Source of the DNA: Burkholderiales bacterium | Lineage (GTDB): Bacteria; Pseudomonadota; Gammaproteobacteria; Burkholderiales; Burkholderiaceae_D | NCBI GenBank assembly: GCA_947451925.1 | Contig: CANGAW010000012.1 | Location: 1 to 60,646 of the forward strand | Direction: 5' to 3' | Length of the DNA: 60,646 nucleotides | Shown: positions 18,511 to 29,500 of the stretch, one piece after another | Position numbering within the stretch: the first letter of the stretch is position 1 | How the letters are laid out: each line of letters opens with the position of its first letter | Made by a program: the position numbers and the translations under genes | Notes under the pieces: generated by a model | Database searches by the model: none | The model's input: only the letters and a program-made list of their open reading frames with translations | What the model was told of the DNA's origin: nothing

Positions 18511-20421
18511 ATGACACGGCTTATTTTTTTTCTGTTATTTTTTATCATTCATTTGCCTGCGCACTCTGCGACAGAGGTGCCGGGTGTCGAGTTCAGTTAT
18601 TTTTATGATGCGCATGCTACCCGTGACATAGCGAGCATTTCGGATGCGCCCTTTCAGCCTTTTGAAAAGAGTTTCAGCCTCGGTTGGCAGCCGGGTGCGG
18701 TATGGCTGCGGCTGAAAATCCAGGCTGATGCAAGCGGCCCCAAGCCGCTGCTGATTCGTATCGGGCCCTACTTCCTGGACACGATCGAGTTCTATGAACA
18801 AGCTGCAGGTCAGTGGCAGCAGCAACGCGTTGGAGCGCGTTACGCGGCACAAAGCAAAATTTGCTCTGACGATTTTCATTGCTTCGAGCTGTACTCAGCG
18901 GGCAATGAAACGAAGACGGTTTATTTCAAAATACAAAACCGTGGCCTGATGATGGTCAAGGCAGAGCTGCTTCCCTACGAAGCACTGGCACAGGCGACGG
19001 CGCTGCGCGTAATGCAGATTGCCGTCTCGTTAACCTTGTCTGCTTGCTTGCTGCTTCTTGGTATTGCCGCCGTCTTGAAATATCGCTCGCTTGCATTGCA
19101 AGTGTTTTGCTTGTCGCAGGCCTCGGTATTCTTTTTTCTTTGTGGGGCGATGGGGTTTTTCCCAGCGCTGATGCCGGCAGTCGAACCGGAAACCTTGCTC
19201 TTTATTGGCTACGGTCTGTTTCTGGCCCGGGTGTTTTTTGTCATCCTGCTGGGATGGACGCTGATCCAGCCTTACCAGACGCCCGCGAGCTACCATTTTT
19301 TGGTGTTTTGCCTGCTCTGTTTTTGTCTCATTGGTGTGGGACTGGTCGCTGCGGGCGAGATCGGCCTGGCGTTGAAAATCAACACGATTGTGTTTTCGAT
19401 CAATCCGCTGGTGCAGTTGTTTGGTGTCGCAAAAGCGCGGCTGATGCCAACGGTATTGCGCAGCATTCTTTTACTTTCTTATACGGTGTATGCGGCGATG
19501 GCCATCTTCGGCGCATTGTCCGCCCTGGGTTTTCTGCGGGCTTACCTGGGCATGGGAGCGGTGATTCATTTCGCTGACTGGCGACTTAATGGTTCGGGTG
19601 TTGGCTTTGTGTTTTTTCTCATTCTGTTGTTTGTGCAGTCCTTGCGTGAGAAGGAAAAAGCCAAAGAAATTATTGCCTTACGCATTGAGGCCGCGCAGGC
19701 AAAGTCACACGAAGAAAAGCTGATGGACAGGCATACCTTGATTGACCTGTTGACGCATGAACTGAAAAACCCTTTGGGCACGATTAAGTTTGCCATGGCT
19801 TCGTTGCGACGCGCGCTGACCAGTGATGATGATTCTTTGCGCAGAGTAAAGCATATTGATGTCTGTCTCAATCGCATGGATGACCTGATCGAACACGTTG
19901 CCCGTTCCAGCAAAATTGATCGCTTTGAAGAATTCAATCAATGGGAAAAAATTTCTGCAGCCGAGTTGTTGAATGAACTGGTAGACGAATATGCCGACAC
20001 GCATCGTTTCGATATCAACGTGGATCCTGCAGCCATGTTTCGCTCAAACCTGGAAATGCTGAAGGTTGTACTGGAAAATCTGATCAGCAATGCTTATAAG
20101 TACGCCCACACGGGCAGCAAAATTAAAATCCACATCAGGCAAGACCCCGTACAGGCTGGCCAGTCTGGTACGCATGCCGATACAGCGGGCAAGAGCGGTG
20201 GCACGGTGTGTTTTGAGATTAGTAATGTCGTTGGCATCTACGCCTTTCCTGATCCGGCAAGGATGTTTGATCGCTATTACCGGCACCCGAATGCAGAGGG
20301 CCTCTCTGGCATGGGTATTGGACTAAGTCTGGTCAAGTCGGCCGCGCAAAAAATCGGGGCCAGCGTGCAGCATCAGATTGATACGCATTTTGTCGTGTTC
20401 ACAGTAAGGATTCCAAATTGA
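18511..20421 (+). CDS. Sensor histidine kinase with 7TMR-DISM sensor
   Basis: 636 residues. A signal peptide (1-20) is followed by a periplasmic 7TMR-DISMED2-type beta domain (about 25-155; SLGWQPGAVWLRLKI, LLIRIGPYFLDTIEFYE), then seven membrane helices (about 165-375) and a short coiled coil. The HisKA domain has phospho-acceptor His416 in LLTHELKNPLGT, and the HATPase domain has NLISNAYKYAHTG and a late GMGIGLSLVKSA. These sensor domains often bind carbohydrate-like ligands, but the signal here is unknown. The stop overlaps the regulator start (TTGA), so the two genes form a coupled pair. Confidence 0.9.
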   Translation: MTRLIFFLLFFIIHLPAHSATEVPGVEFSYFYDAHATRDIASISDAPFQPFEKSFSLGWQPGAVWLRLKIQADASGPKPLLIRIGPYFLDTIEFYEQAAGQWQQQRVGARYAAQSKICSDDFHCFELYSAGNETKTVYFKIQNRGLMMVKAELLPYEALAQATALRVMQIAVSLTLSACLLLLGIAAVLKYRSLALQVFCLSQASVFFFLCGAMGFFPALMPAVEPETLLFIGYGLFLARVFFVILLGWTLIQPYQTPASYHFLVFCLLCFCLIGVGLVAAGEIGLALKINTIVFSINPLVQLFGVAKARLMPTVLRSILLLSYTVYAAMAIFGALSALGFLRAYLGMGAVIHFADWRLNGSGVGFVFFLILLFVQSLREKEKAKEIIALRIEAAQAKSHEEKLMDRHTLIDLLTHELKNPLGTIKFAMASLRRALTSDDDSLRRVKHIDVCLNRMDDLIEHVARSSKIDRFEEFNQWEKISAAELLNELVDEYADTHRFDINVDPAAMFRSNLEMLKVVLENLISNAYKYAHTGSKIKIHIRQDPVQAGQSGTHADTAGKSGGTVCFEISNVVGIYAFPDPARMFDRYYRHPNAEGLSGMGIGLSLVKSAAQKIGASVQHQIDTHFVVFTVRIPN

Positions 20422-21161
20422 TTAATCAACTCGGTATGGGGAGTACAGGAACCTCATCACAATTTAGTGTGGCTCTGGTTGAAGACGACCGTTTGCTTAG
20501 AGAAGAAGTGGAGATTCATTTGGTGAGTCATCAGTTTCTGGTTCATAGCGTCAATTGCGCGACAGCTCTGGATGACCTGATGGCTCGTACCCCGATTGAT
20601 TTGTTCATCATCGATCTCAACTTGCCTGGCGAAGACGGGCTGAGTTTATGTCGACGCTTGCGGCAATCGATGCCTACCGCCGGCATCATCATCATGACCG
20701 CCAAAGTCGCTTTGCATGACAGACTGGCAGGCTATAGCCATGGCGGAGCCGATGTCTACCTGACCAAGCCGGTTTCACCGGATGAGCTGGTACTGGTTTT
20801 GCGCAGCCTGGGCCGGCGGGTCAAGTTGATTGATACTGTGGGCGAGTGGTCGATGAGTCTGCGAAACCGGACCTTGCAGGGACCGGAGCCGCGGCAAAAA
20901 TTACGCCTGACCAGTCGCGAAAAAATATTATTGGTGGCCTTGATTCAGGCGAAAGACAATACCCTGGAGTCCGGCGTGTTGTGCGACCTGTACAGCAAGG
21001 AAGACAGTAACGAAGCCTTGTCCAAACATGCACTGGAAGAACTGGTGGGTCGTCTCAGAAAAAAATTCAAAAGCGTACAGAGCGAAGGTGCCGAGGTGGT
21101 GATCAAGTCGGTGTGGGGCGTTGGCTATCAGCTTTGTTTGCCCATCAATCTGGTCCACTGA
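20418..21161 (+). CDS. OmpR-family response regulator partner of the 7TM kinase
   Basis: 247 residues. The receiver domain has the acidic pocket VEDD, phospho-acceptor Asp66 in FIIDLNLPGEDG, and the Lys in YLTKPVS. The C-terminal winged helix (about 150-245) ends VVIKSVWGVGYQLCLP. I take TTG 20418, inside the kinase stop and with AAGGA seven bases upstream; the alternative ATG 20436 has no ribosome-binding site. Target genes are unknown. A strong terminator follows. Confidence 0.88.
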   Translation: MINQLGMGSTGTSSQFSVALVEDDRLLREEVEIHLVSHQFLVHSVNCATALDDLMARTPIDLFIIDLNLPGEDGLSLCRRLRQSMPTAGIIIMTAKVALHDRLAGYSHGGADVYLTKPVSPDELVLVLRSLGRRVKLIDTVGEWSMSLRNRTLQGPEPRQKLRLTSREKILLVALIQAKDNTLESGVLCDLYSKEDSNEALSKHALEELVGRLRKKFKSVQSEGAEVVIKSVWGVGYQLCLPINLVH

Positions 21162-21185
21162 TTCCTCTGTCTGCTGAACATAAAA

Positions 21186-21222
21186 AAATCCGGTAACGAT
21201 GGAATCGTTACCGGGTTTTTTC
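21186..21222 (+). terminator. Rho-independent terminator after the two-component pair
   Basis: An 11-bp perfect stem, CCGGTAACGAT with ATCGTTACCGG around a GGA loop, is followed by GTTTTTTC and preceded by an A-run, so it may also serve the convergent gene ending at 21237. Confidence 0.88.
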
Positions 21223-21236
21223 AAACCACACTTACT

Positions 21237-22805
21237 TCAGAGCTTGGCCTGCCGAAATACAGTCGACACGACCAGTGCGGGTTTGCTTTTTTCTTTGCCT
21301 GTATAAACCATCTCGGCCGCCTCTTCGCGGGTGTAAGTGGGTCCGGCTAATACCGGTTTTCCATTCAGGGTGAGATGGGCTGGTTGCGAAATGAATTTGA
21401 AGTGGCGTGCGCCATCCGGCAAATTGAAACCTTTCTGATCAGGCGAGAACACGACGTTGGATTTACTTGAACGCGACTGACTGCTTACGTCCCATGAACC
21501 ATACAAGCCCCATTGTTCGGCCACTGTTTTGAAGACCTGCACAATCTCACCGGCAGATTGTTGCTCCACCGTTTGCAGGTTCACGGTCTTGGCAGATTTG
21601 CCGCTGCCTATGCTGACCTGTTGAAACTGTTCTTCAGGCATGCTGGCAAAAGGCCGCATTGCCACCAGCACATGTGGCAGTGTTGGTTGCGGCGATGTTT
21701 TGGCGTTGTACAGCTGGGCCAGCACTTTATGGGTAACCGTGAAACAGGTTTCAAAAGGCCGTCCATCTGGCAGCGTGCCGCGTTTGCTTTCATTCCAGTT
21801 ATCGGTGGCACCATAGGGGTGGGCTTTGTCTTGTCCGGCGATTTCTGCGGTGGCCGCAACAATGGCCTCCGGGCGCGGGCAAGGAAAGACATTCACCGAA
21901 GGCAGTCCGGCCAGTTTGATTGACTCGATTGCCGGTGCTTTGCCGCCGGGATAGGTGGCCGACGTATCGAAGGTGTCATGCACCACGCCGGTAAATACGC
22001 CGCCACTGGCTTTGTTGCCCGGTACGCTCTCCTGATGGGTAATGCCCATGCGCAGTTCGCCTTGCTCGCCGCGCCAAAGCGATGCCAGTGCAGTGTGGCC
22101 GGCAGTGCCGTAGGTATTATCAAAGCGAAAGACCAGTGCGAAGCCTTTGTCGGTACTGAGCATTTCGGCCGACTTGGCATTGACGGCATGAGTGAGTTCA
22201 TGCACGAAGCGCGCGCCCTGCGGCTTGTCGAGAAACTGGCCAAATGCCGGCTCGTTTGCGAGAACGCTGCGCATTTCCTCGACGTCAATTTTTTTCCAGG
22301 ATGACGCAGGCACCACCTCATTGGTGTAGCTGGCAGGCAGCTTGGCAACGAAAGCCATCCAGGCATCCATTTCAAACTTATTCAACGGGCCTTCAAGAAA
22401 GCTGCTGCGGGCAGCGCTGCTGGCGGTTGTTTCTGCCGACTTGGCCGCTACCAGTGCGGTAAACCTGTCGACGGCAGCTTTGGCGGTGGGTGAATACGCA
22501 CCGGTCTTTGCCATGTGTTCCCTGTTTTCAGGATGTTGGATTGCTGCTTTTGCAGCGCGGTAGGCATGGGCAAATGGCTGGGAAAAAACGCTGCGGTCAA
22601 ATAATCCCAATCCTTGATGGTCCGCGACTCTGAGCAGGCCCGGTGGCTGATCCGGCACAAGCTTGGGCGTGGTGACGCCGGGTAAATGATTGGGCGAGAA
22701 AACTTGCTGGGTGCTGGGGATGGGATTGTTTTTTTCGGTAGATTTGGCTGGCTCGCGTTGTTCTGGTTGAATAGTTTGCGGCCGTGCTGGGGGATCGATT
22801 TTCAT
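21237..22805 (-). CDS. Putative type III secreted effector with HELTH metalloprotease-like motif
   Basis: 522 residues, no signal peptide or membrane segment. The first ~60 residues are rich in Pro, Gln, Ser, Thr and Asn and look disordered, as in type III export signals. The central region has FVHELTHAVNA, with H202-E203-x-x-H206 matching the HExxH zinc-protease core; HEL-x-HA also recalls NleD/HopH1-type (M91) effectors. I recognise no family across the whole length. The gene directly upstream looks like a CesT-type chaperone, which supports secretion. No type III apparatus gene lies in the window. A chance HExxH and another role remain possible. Confidence 0.5.
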   Translation of the reverse strand: MKIDPPARPQTIQPEQREPAKSTEKNNPIPSTQQVFSPNHLPGVTTPKLVPDQPPGLLRVADHQGLGLFDRSVFSQPFAHAYRAAKAAIQHPENREHMAKTGAYSPTAKAAVDRFTALVAAKSAETTASSAARSSFLEGPLNKFEMDAWMAFVAKLPASYTNEVVPASSWKKIDVEEMRSVLANEPAFGQFLDKPQGARFVHELTHAVNAKSAEMLSTDKGFALVFRFDNTYGTAGHTALASLWRGEQGELRMGITHQESVPGNKASGGVFTGVVHDTFDTSATYPGGKAPAIESIKLAGLPSVNVFPCPRPEAIVAATAEIAGQDKAHPYGATDNWNESKRGTLPDGRPFETCFTVTHKVLAQLYNAKTSPQPTLPHVLVAMRPFASMPEEQFQQVSIGSGKSAKTVNLQTVEQQSAGEIVQVFKTVAEQWGLYGSWDVSSQSRSSKSNVVFSPDQKGFNLPDGARHFKFISQPAHLTLNGKPVLAGPTYTREEAAEMVYTGKEKSKPALVVSTVFRQAKL

Positions 22806-22817
22806 GACCTTATCCTT

Positions 22818-23210
22818 TCAGTTCATCAGAGATTGTTCAAGACGGGCACGCACCGTTTGAATGAGCGCATTGAGTTCCTGAGGCAGGGTCGCGCCATTGG
22901 TGTCGGCGGTCAGCATGAGGCTGGTACGATAAACAATGGAGCTGGTAATCGGATGCAGGCCGAAGCAGCCGTGGTCGATTGTTTCGGGCATCACGTTTTG
23001 CTCCAGCAAGCTGCGGTGCAGTTCGGGCAGCTCCAGATGGCCAAGATCAATATAGACCTGCAAGGCATCGGGTTCTTGTTCGCTGCCGTGTATCAGACCG
23101 ATCAAGGTGTCGCCAATTTCAACATGCATGTCGTCGTGTGCGCCCCACGCTTGCATGCCCGTGGCAGCACACCATTCCTGAATGACGCGGGGATAATGTT
23201 CGCTATTCAT
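22818..23210 (-). CDS. CesT/SycE-like type III secretion chaperone
   Basis: 130 residues, acidic, with the class I chaperone pattern: an N-terminal helix, then strands HVEIGDTLIGLIHGS and LQVYIDLGHLELPELHRSLL, then LEQNVMPETIDHGCFGLHP and SSIVYRTSLML, and a C-terminal helix (LPQELNALIQTVRARLEQ). Class I chaperones bind the N-terminus of one effector and keep it ready for secretion. The presumed effector starts 12 bases downstream, the usual arrangement. The ribosome-binding site AGGAGGT is strong but lies in a predicted hairpin (23209-23265). Confidence 0.65.
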   Translation of the reverse strand: MNSEHYPRVIQEWCAATGMQAWGAHDDMHVEIGDTLIGLIHGSEQEPDALQVYIDLGHLELPELHRSLLEQNVMPETIDHGCFGLHPITSSIVYRTSLMLTADTNGATLPQELNALIQTVRARLEQSLMN

Positions 23211-23265
23211 TTGTTACCTCCTAATGGCGTTTAACAATTGTCAAACTGCAATTTAGGTAACAAAT
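23209..23265 (-). promoter_or_regulatory. Leader hairpin that would hide the chaperone ribosome-binding site
   Basis: In the minus-strand transcript ATTTGTTACCT (23265-23255) is perfectly complementary to AGGTAACAAAT (23219-23209) over 11 bp with a 35-base loop. The second arm holds the end of the Shine-Dalgarno sequence and the A and U of the AUG. Pairing would block initiation, as in RNA thermometers or other translational switches. The structure is read directly; its role is inferred. Confidence 0.5.
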
Positions 23266-23341
23266 CAAAGAGTTAGATTCAATATTCGGACTTGGATTGT
23301 ATTAATCGAACATTTTTGCGTGCAGTTTTGCTGGCAAATAG

Positions 23342-23385
23342 AAAACGGGCCGGGTTAAGCCGTGAAAACGACTGAACCCGGCCCG
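23342..23385 (-). terminator. Terminator of glcB
   Basis: On the minus strand CGGGCCGGGTT pairs with AACCCGGCCCG (11 bp) and is followed by TTTTC. It lies 27 bases after the glcB stop. Confidence 0.82.
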
Positions 23386-23411
23386 CTAAGACCACGTACT
23401 ACTGACGATGA

Positions 23412-25628
23412 TTAGGCCGTGACTTCTGCCTTCACCTTCAGGCGCCATGCATGCAGCAGTGGCTCGGTATAACCACTTGGCTGTTCCAGACCTTTCATGA
23501 CCAGGTCGCGTGCAGCACGATAGGCATAGGAGGTTTCAAAGTTGCCGGCCATCGGTTTGTAGAGCGGGTCGCCGGCATTCTGACCGTCGACTACCTTAGC
23601 CATACGCTCCAGTGTTTCGGTGACTTGCGCTTGCGAGACAATGCCGTGGAACAGCCAGTTGGCGATGTGCTGGCTGGAGATACGCAGCGTGGCGCGGTCT
23701 TCCATCAGGCCAACGTTGTGGATGTCGAGTACCTTGGAGCAGCCTACGCCCTGGTCGATCCAGCGCACCACATAGCCCAGAATGCCCTGGGCGTTGTTGT
23801 CCAGTTCTTGCTGAATTTCTGCTGCGGTCCAGCTTGGTTTGGCGACCACTGGAATTTCCAGCAAGCCGTTGAGCAGGCGCTCGATTTCAGCCGGCGCATC
23901 GATTTTTTCCAGCTCTTGCTGAATCTCTGACACCTTCACCTGATGGTAGTGCATTGCATGCAGGGTGGCGGCAGTCGGCGATGGTACCCAGGCGGTATTG
24001 GCACCAGACTTCGGGTGGGCGATTTTTTGCTCCAGCATCGCTGCCATCAGATCCGGCATGGCCCACATGCCTTTGCCGATTTGCGCGCGCCCGCGCAGGC
24101 CGCAAGACAAACCAACCAAGACGTTGCTGCGCTCGTAGGAAGTCAGCCAGGTGCTGGTCTTCATTTCGCCTTTGCGCATCATCGGGCCGGCACGCATGGC
24201 AGTGTGCATTTCGTCGCCGGTGCGGTCGAGGAAGCCGGTGTTGATGAAGGCCACGCGTGCGCTGGCTTCGTTGATACAGGCGCGCAGGTTGACGCTGGTA
24301 CGGCGCTCTTCATCCATGATGCCGAGCTTGACGGTGTTGGCTGCCAGACCCAGCATGCTCTCGACGCGTCCAAACAATTCGCTGGCAAAGGCGACTTCGG
24401 CCGGACCATGCATTTTTGGTTTGACGATGTACACCGAACCGGTACGGGAGTTGCCGATTTTCTGGTCTTTGCTGCGTTGCAAATCATGCAGCGCAATGGT
24501 GACTGTGACGACCGCATCGAGAATCCCTTCAGGGATTTCGCTTCCGTCTTCGAGCAAAATCGCCGGATTGGTCATCAGATGACCAACGTTGCGCAAGAAC
24601 AGCAGCGAGCGGCCATGCAGGGTCAGCACGCCATCTTTGGCCCCTTCGGTATCGGCGGCTGCAATGTATTCGCGGTCAGGATTCAAGCTGCGGGTAAAGG
24701 TCTTGCCGCCCTTGGAAAGTTCTTCGGTCAGCGTACCCTTCAGAATGCCCACCCAGTTTTCATAGGCGACGATTTTGTCTTCTGCATCAACGGCAGCAAT
24801 CGAATCTTCCAGATCCAGAATGGTCGACAAGGCGGACTCGATGACCAGATCGGCCACGCCAGCGGCATCTTGTTTGCCGATAGCGGTCGTGCGGTCGATC
24901 TGAATATCGATGTGCAAGCCATTATTTTTCAGCAGTACCGATGAAGGAGCGGCAGGCTGACCCTGATAACCGACAAATTTGCCGGCATCAGCCAACGCTG
25001 TGACGCTACCGTTGTTCAGAGTGACGGCCAGCTTGCCGTCAACGATTTGATAAGCGCTTGCGTCGGCATGCGAACCTTGTGCCAGCGGCGCTGACTGGTC
25101 CAGAAACTGGCGGGCAAAGGCGATGACTTTGGCGCCACGAATCGGGTTATAGCCCGGGCCTTTGGTCGCGCCATCGGTTTCAGCGATGGCATCGGTGCCA
25201 TACAAGGCGTCATACAGGGAGCCCCAGCGCGCATTGGCTGCATTGAGTGCATAGCGTGCATTAAGAATAGGCACGACCAGTTGCGGGCCGGCTTGCAATG
25301 CCAGTTCAGCGTCGACATTGGTGGTGGTGGCGGCGACTTCTTTTGGCTGCGGTACCAGATAGGAAATCGAACTCAGAAAATCGCGATAGGCCGGCATGTC
25401 GGTGACCGGGCCCGGGTTGGCGCCATGCCATTGGTCGAGGGCGGTCTGGATGCGGTCACGTTCGGCCAGCAGCGCGGCATTTTTTGGTGCCAGGTCATGG
25501 GCGATGGCATCGAAGCCTTGCCAGAAACGGCTGCTGTCAATGCCGGTACCGGGCAAGACTTTGTCTTCGATGAATCGAGCCAGGACGGTGGCGACCTGAA
25601 GTCGGTTACAGCTTGTGCGTGCAGTCAT
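23412..25628 (-). CDS. glcB: Malate synthase G
   Basis: 738 residues, near the usual 720-730 for isoform G. It condenses glyoxylate with acetyl-CoA to malate in the glyoxylate route. Seen blocks are the domain-start pattern [33 protein letters not shown], the active-site region [14 protein letters not shown], and [18 protein letters not shown] near residue 455. ATG follows GAGGAA. It stands alone with its own terminator; no isocitrate lyase or glycolate oxidase genes are beside it. It could handle the acetyl-CoA that comes from phenylacetate. Confidence 0.97.
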   Translation of the reverse strand: MTARTSCNRLQVATVLARFIEDKVLPGTGIDSSRFWQGFDAIAHDLAPKNAALLAERDRIQTALDQWHGANPGPVTDMPAYRDFLSSISYLVPQPKEVAATTTNVDAELALQAGPQLVVPILNARYALNAANARWGSLYDALYGTDAIAETDGATKGPGYNPIRGAKVIAFARQFLDQSAPLAQGSHADASAYQIVDGKLAVTLNNGSVTALADAGKFVGYQGQPAAPSSVLLKNNGLHIDIQIDRTTAIGKQDAAGVADLVIESALSTILDLEDSIAAVDAEDKIVAYENWVGILKGTLTEELSKGGKTFTRSLNPDREYIAAADTEGAKDGVLTLHGRSLLFLRNVGHLMTNPAILLEDGSEIPEGILDAVVTVTIALHDLQRSKDQKIGNSRTGSVYIVKPKMHGPAEVAFASELFGRVESMLGLAANTVKLGIMDEERRTSVNLRACINEASARVAFINTGFLDRTGDEMHTAMRAGPMMRKGEMKTSTWLTSYERSNVLVGLSCGLRGRAQIGKGMWAMPDLMAAMLEQKIAHPKSGANTAWVPSPTAATLHAMHYHQVKVSEIQQELEKIDAPAEIERLLNGLLEIPVVAKPSWTAAEIQQELDNNAQGILGYVVRWIDQGVGCSKVLDIHNVGLMEDRATLRISSQHIANWLFHGIVSQAQVTETLERMAKVVDGQNAGDPLYKPMAGNFETSYAYRAARDLVMKGLEQPSGYTEPLLHAWRLKVKAEVTA

Positions 25629-25675
25629 TCGATGTTCCTCGCTTTGAAGATGGTTAATTAATAAAATTACGTGAG

Positions 25676-26359
25676 TTATGAAGCAGGCTGGTGTTCAACG
25701 AATGCCAGAAGGTCTGTCAGGCTATGGCCTTGTCCATTCGGTTTGACGCCGAGTTCTTCCAGCGGCGCGTGCGCCCGGTTGACCCAGAAAGTCTGATAGC
25801 CAAACCAGCTCGCGCCACAGATGTCCCAGCCATTACTGGACACAAAAAGAATCTGGCTCGCAGGCACGCTGAAGAGTTCGGTGCCCAGCTGGTAAGTCTC
25901 AGGTGCAGTCTTGAATTTTTTGACGGTGTCGGCGGATAGCAAATGAACGAAATGTGTTTCCATACCGGCGGCCTTGACTACTGCATCCAGCATGGCAGCA
26001 TTTGCATTCGACAAAATGGCCAGTTTTAATCCTTTGCTTTTCAGTGCGTCGAGTACGGACAGATTTTCCTTAAAAGCCGGCAGCTTTGCGTACTGAGACA
26101 TCAGCGCGTGCTGGGCATTCAAATCCAGATCCAGCGCGAGTTTTTTGCAGCTGAAAATCAAGGCGTCCTGAGTCACTTCCCAAAATGGCTTGTAAGTCGA
26201 CGACATGGTGCGCAGGCGGGTGTACTCGATTTGCTTGTCGCGCCACAGCGCGGCCAACGCTTCGCCCTTGCCGGGGAAGAGTTTTTCGGCCATGACACTG
26301 ATCGAATAGACATCGAACAAGGTGCCGTAGGCGTCGAATAAGATGGCCTGAAATGTCAT
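25676..26359 (-). CDS. Type II haloacid dehalogenase (HAD superfamily)
   Basis: 227 residues. Motif I is [11 protein letters not shown] with the nucleophile Asp near residue 8. [16 protein letters not shown] is motif II and [18 protein letters not shown] is motif III with the type II pattern. The family opens C-halogen bonds in 2-haloalkanoates through an aspartyl ester, but many members act on other substrates. It lies 47 bases upstream of glcB in the same direction and could be co-transcribed; the glyoxylate link is an inference only. Confidence 0.9.
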   Translation of the reverse strand: MTFQAILFDAYGTLFDVYSISVMAEKLFPGKGEALAALWRDKQIEYTRLRTMSSTYKPFWEVTQDALIFSCKKLALDLDLNAQHALMSQYAKLPAFKENLSVLDALKSKGLKLAILSNANAAMLDAVVKAAGMETHFVHLLSADTVKKFKTAPETYQLGTELFSVPASQILFVSSNGWDICGASWFGYQTFWVNRAHAPLEELGVKPNGQGHSLTDLLAFVEHQPAS

Positions 26360-26593
26360 GGGCGCGCTAAGTCATTTAAACAAAATCAGAGTTTAATATA
26401 TAAAAAATTAATAAATAAAGGATTTTTGTGAATTAATCTATGCGTTTTAGTCATAGATGAATTGTCTTCATCTCAACTCTCCGCGTGCGCTGGCGTGTGC
26501 CCAGAGATAAATCGTTTTGCGCTAAACTCTGCCGACTTTGCAAGTCCGGCTTCATTCGCTCACCCTCTGCGCCTTTTATAAAGCGACGTACTC

Positions 26594-29500
26594 ATGTGGA
26601 TCGTTAACATCGCCCTGCGACGCCCTTACACTTTTCTGGTAATGGCGTTGCTGATTTTGCTGGCGACCCCTTTCGTGTTGCGCTCGACGCCAACCGACGT
26701 GCTGCCCGAGATCCGCATTCCTGTCATCAGCATAGTCTGGAGCTACAACGGCCTGTCGGCGCAAGAGATGGGCAGCCGCGTGGCCAGCGTGACCGAGCGG
26801 GCACTGACCACCACGGTCAATGATATTGAACATATTGAATCGCAATCCATGGCCGGCATCTCGCTGGTCAAACTGTATTTTCAGCCAACGGCCAATATAC
26901 AAACCGCCATCGCGCAAGCCGTGGCTGTCAGCCAGACACAGTTAAAGCAACTGCCGCCGGGCATGACCCCGCCCTTGATCATTACTTATTCGGCTTCGAG
27001 CGTGCCGGTGGTGCAGGTTGGCTTGTCCAGCGCTACGCTATCAGAACAGCAGCTCAATGACATTGCCATGACGGCGGTACGCACGCAGCTCATTACCGTT
27101 CCCGGCGCGGCAGTTCCTTATCCTTACGGTGGCAAGAGCCGTGTCGTTTCGGTCGATCTTGATACGCAGGCCTTGCTGACCAAGGGCCTGACCCCAAGCG
27201 ATGTGGTCAATGCGGTCAGTGCGCAAAATTTGATTCTGCCCAGCGGCACCATCAAGCTCGATGCGCTCGAATACAGCGTGCGCATGAACGGCTCGCCGGA
27301 TTCAATCGCTGCGTTAAACGAGCTGCCGGTACGCAGTACCAATGGCGCCACCACGTTTTTGAAAGAGGTAGCCTTTGTGCGCGATGGTTTTGCGCCCCAG
27401 GGCAATATCGTCAAGCAAAATGGTCAGCGCGGGGTGTTGTTGTCGGTGATGAAAAATGGTGGCGCATCGACCTTGCAAATTGTTGACGATGTGCGTACCA
27501 AGCTGCCGCAAATTGCGCAGGGTTTGCCGTCGGCCTTGCAATTGACGACCTTGTTTGATCAATCGATTTTTGTGAAGGCGGCCATTAACAGCGTGCTGCA
27601 TGAAGCCATCATTGCTTCATGCCTGACCGCAGCCTTGATCTTGCTGTTTCTGGGCAGCTGGCGCAGCACCTGCATTATTGCGGTCTCGATTCCCTTATCG
27701 ATTTTGAGCGCAATACTCATGCTCAATGCGCTAGGCGAAACCATTAACCTGATGACCTTAGGCGGCCTGACTCTGGCCATTGGCATTCTGGTGGATGACG
27801 CCACGGTGACGATAGAAAATATTGAACGTCATCTGCATTTGGGCAAAGACTTGCGTACGGCGATTTTTGATGGTGCCAGTGAAATTGCAGTGCCGGCTTT
27901 TGTCTCGACGCTATGTATCTGCATTGTGTTTTTGCCGATGTTTTTTCTCACAGGTGTCGCGCGGTATTTGTTTGTGCCGCTGGCCGAAGCGGTGGTATTT
28001 GCGATGCTGGCTTCGTATTTTTTATCCCGCACGCTGGTGCCAACGCTGGCCTTGCTGTTGATGAAGCCCGTGTCAACTGAAGCAGCTGTGCAGCCGCATG
28101 TTTTTCAGCGTATTTATCAGCGCTTTGATCGTGGCTTCGAACGTTTTCGTGTCGCCTATATTGCTGCGATCAGCGTTTTACTGGTCCGGCGCCGCATTTT
28201 CATGTTGGCTTTTCTCGGCTTTTGCGTGGCCTCCTGCGGCTTGTTTCTGTATCTGGGCCAAGACTTTTTCCCGCAAGTGGATGCCGGACAAATTCGCTTG
28301 CACATGCGTGCACCATCCGGCACTCGGATCGAAGAAACTGCAAGGCTGGCTGATCAGGTCGAGCGTACGATACGCACGATTATTCCGGCCTCTGAGCTTG
28401 ATGTGGTGCTGGAAAATATTGGCGTGCCGGTCAGTGGTATTAACCTGTCCTATAACAACGCCGGCACTTTTGGTGCGCTCGATTGCGAATTTCAAATTGC
28501 CTTAAAGCCCGGTCATGCACCCACCGCCGATTACATAGACCGCTTGCGTGAAGCTTTGCCAAAAGAATTTGCCGGCGTTGAATTTTATTTTCAGCCCGCT
28601 GATATCGTCACGCAAATTTTAAACTTTGGCATGCCGGCGGCAATGGATATTCAGTTTTCCGGCAATGACGTTGATGCCAATTATGCGTTGGCCAGCGAAC
28701 TGGCAAAAAATATACGTGCCATACCCGGTACCGTCGACGTGCATGTGCACCAAAAGCTTAACCAGCCGACTCTGGCACTTGATGTTGACCGCACCGCGCT
28801 GCAGCAGCTCAATCTGAGCGCGGCCAATGTTGCGCAAAATTTGCTGGTGTCATTGGCGGGCAGTTTTCAGACAACACCTTCGTTCTGGCTCAATCCGGTT
28901 AATGGCGTGGTCTATAACGTCGCGGTGCAGACGCCACAGCACCGGATCGATTCCCTCGATGCGCTGTTGCGCACGCCGGTTTCATCAGCCACCAGCGGCC
29001 CGCCGCAATTGCTGGGCAATCTGGTGCAGGTCAAACCTGCCGTTCAGCAGGCAGTGGTGTCGCATTATGATGTCTCGCCGGTGGTCGATATTTATGTCAG
29101 CGTGCGCGGACGTGATCTGGGTAGCGTGGCGCATGATATTGAAGAGCAAATGGCGCTAATGCAGCCGCGACTTAAACGCGGCGCCAAACTGACTATGCGC
29201 GGTCAGGTACAAACGATGCAGTCGTCCTACACCGGTCTGGCAGTCGGACTGGTGATGGCGGTGGTGCTGGTGTATCTGCTGATCGTGGTGAATTTTCAGT
29301 CATGGCTGGACCCGCTGATTATTATCAGTGCCTTGCCAGCGGCCCTGGCTGGCATTGCCTGGATGTTGTTCCTGACCGGCACGCACTTGAGTGTTCCCGC
29401 ACTGACCGGCGCCATCATGACCATGGGGGTGGCCACGGCCAACAGTATTCTGGTGGTAAATTTTGCGCGTCAGCGTTTGCAAGATGGTGTGCCGCCTTTA

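Noticed and set aside
23266..23411. A hrp-type promoter before the chaperone gene
   Set aside because: No GGAACC-CCAC pair with proper spacing was seen; control by HrpL is not supported.
23943..24944. A 333-codon plus-strand frame
   Set aside because: It is opposite malate synthase G, which matches its family over the full length.
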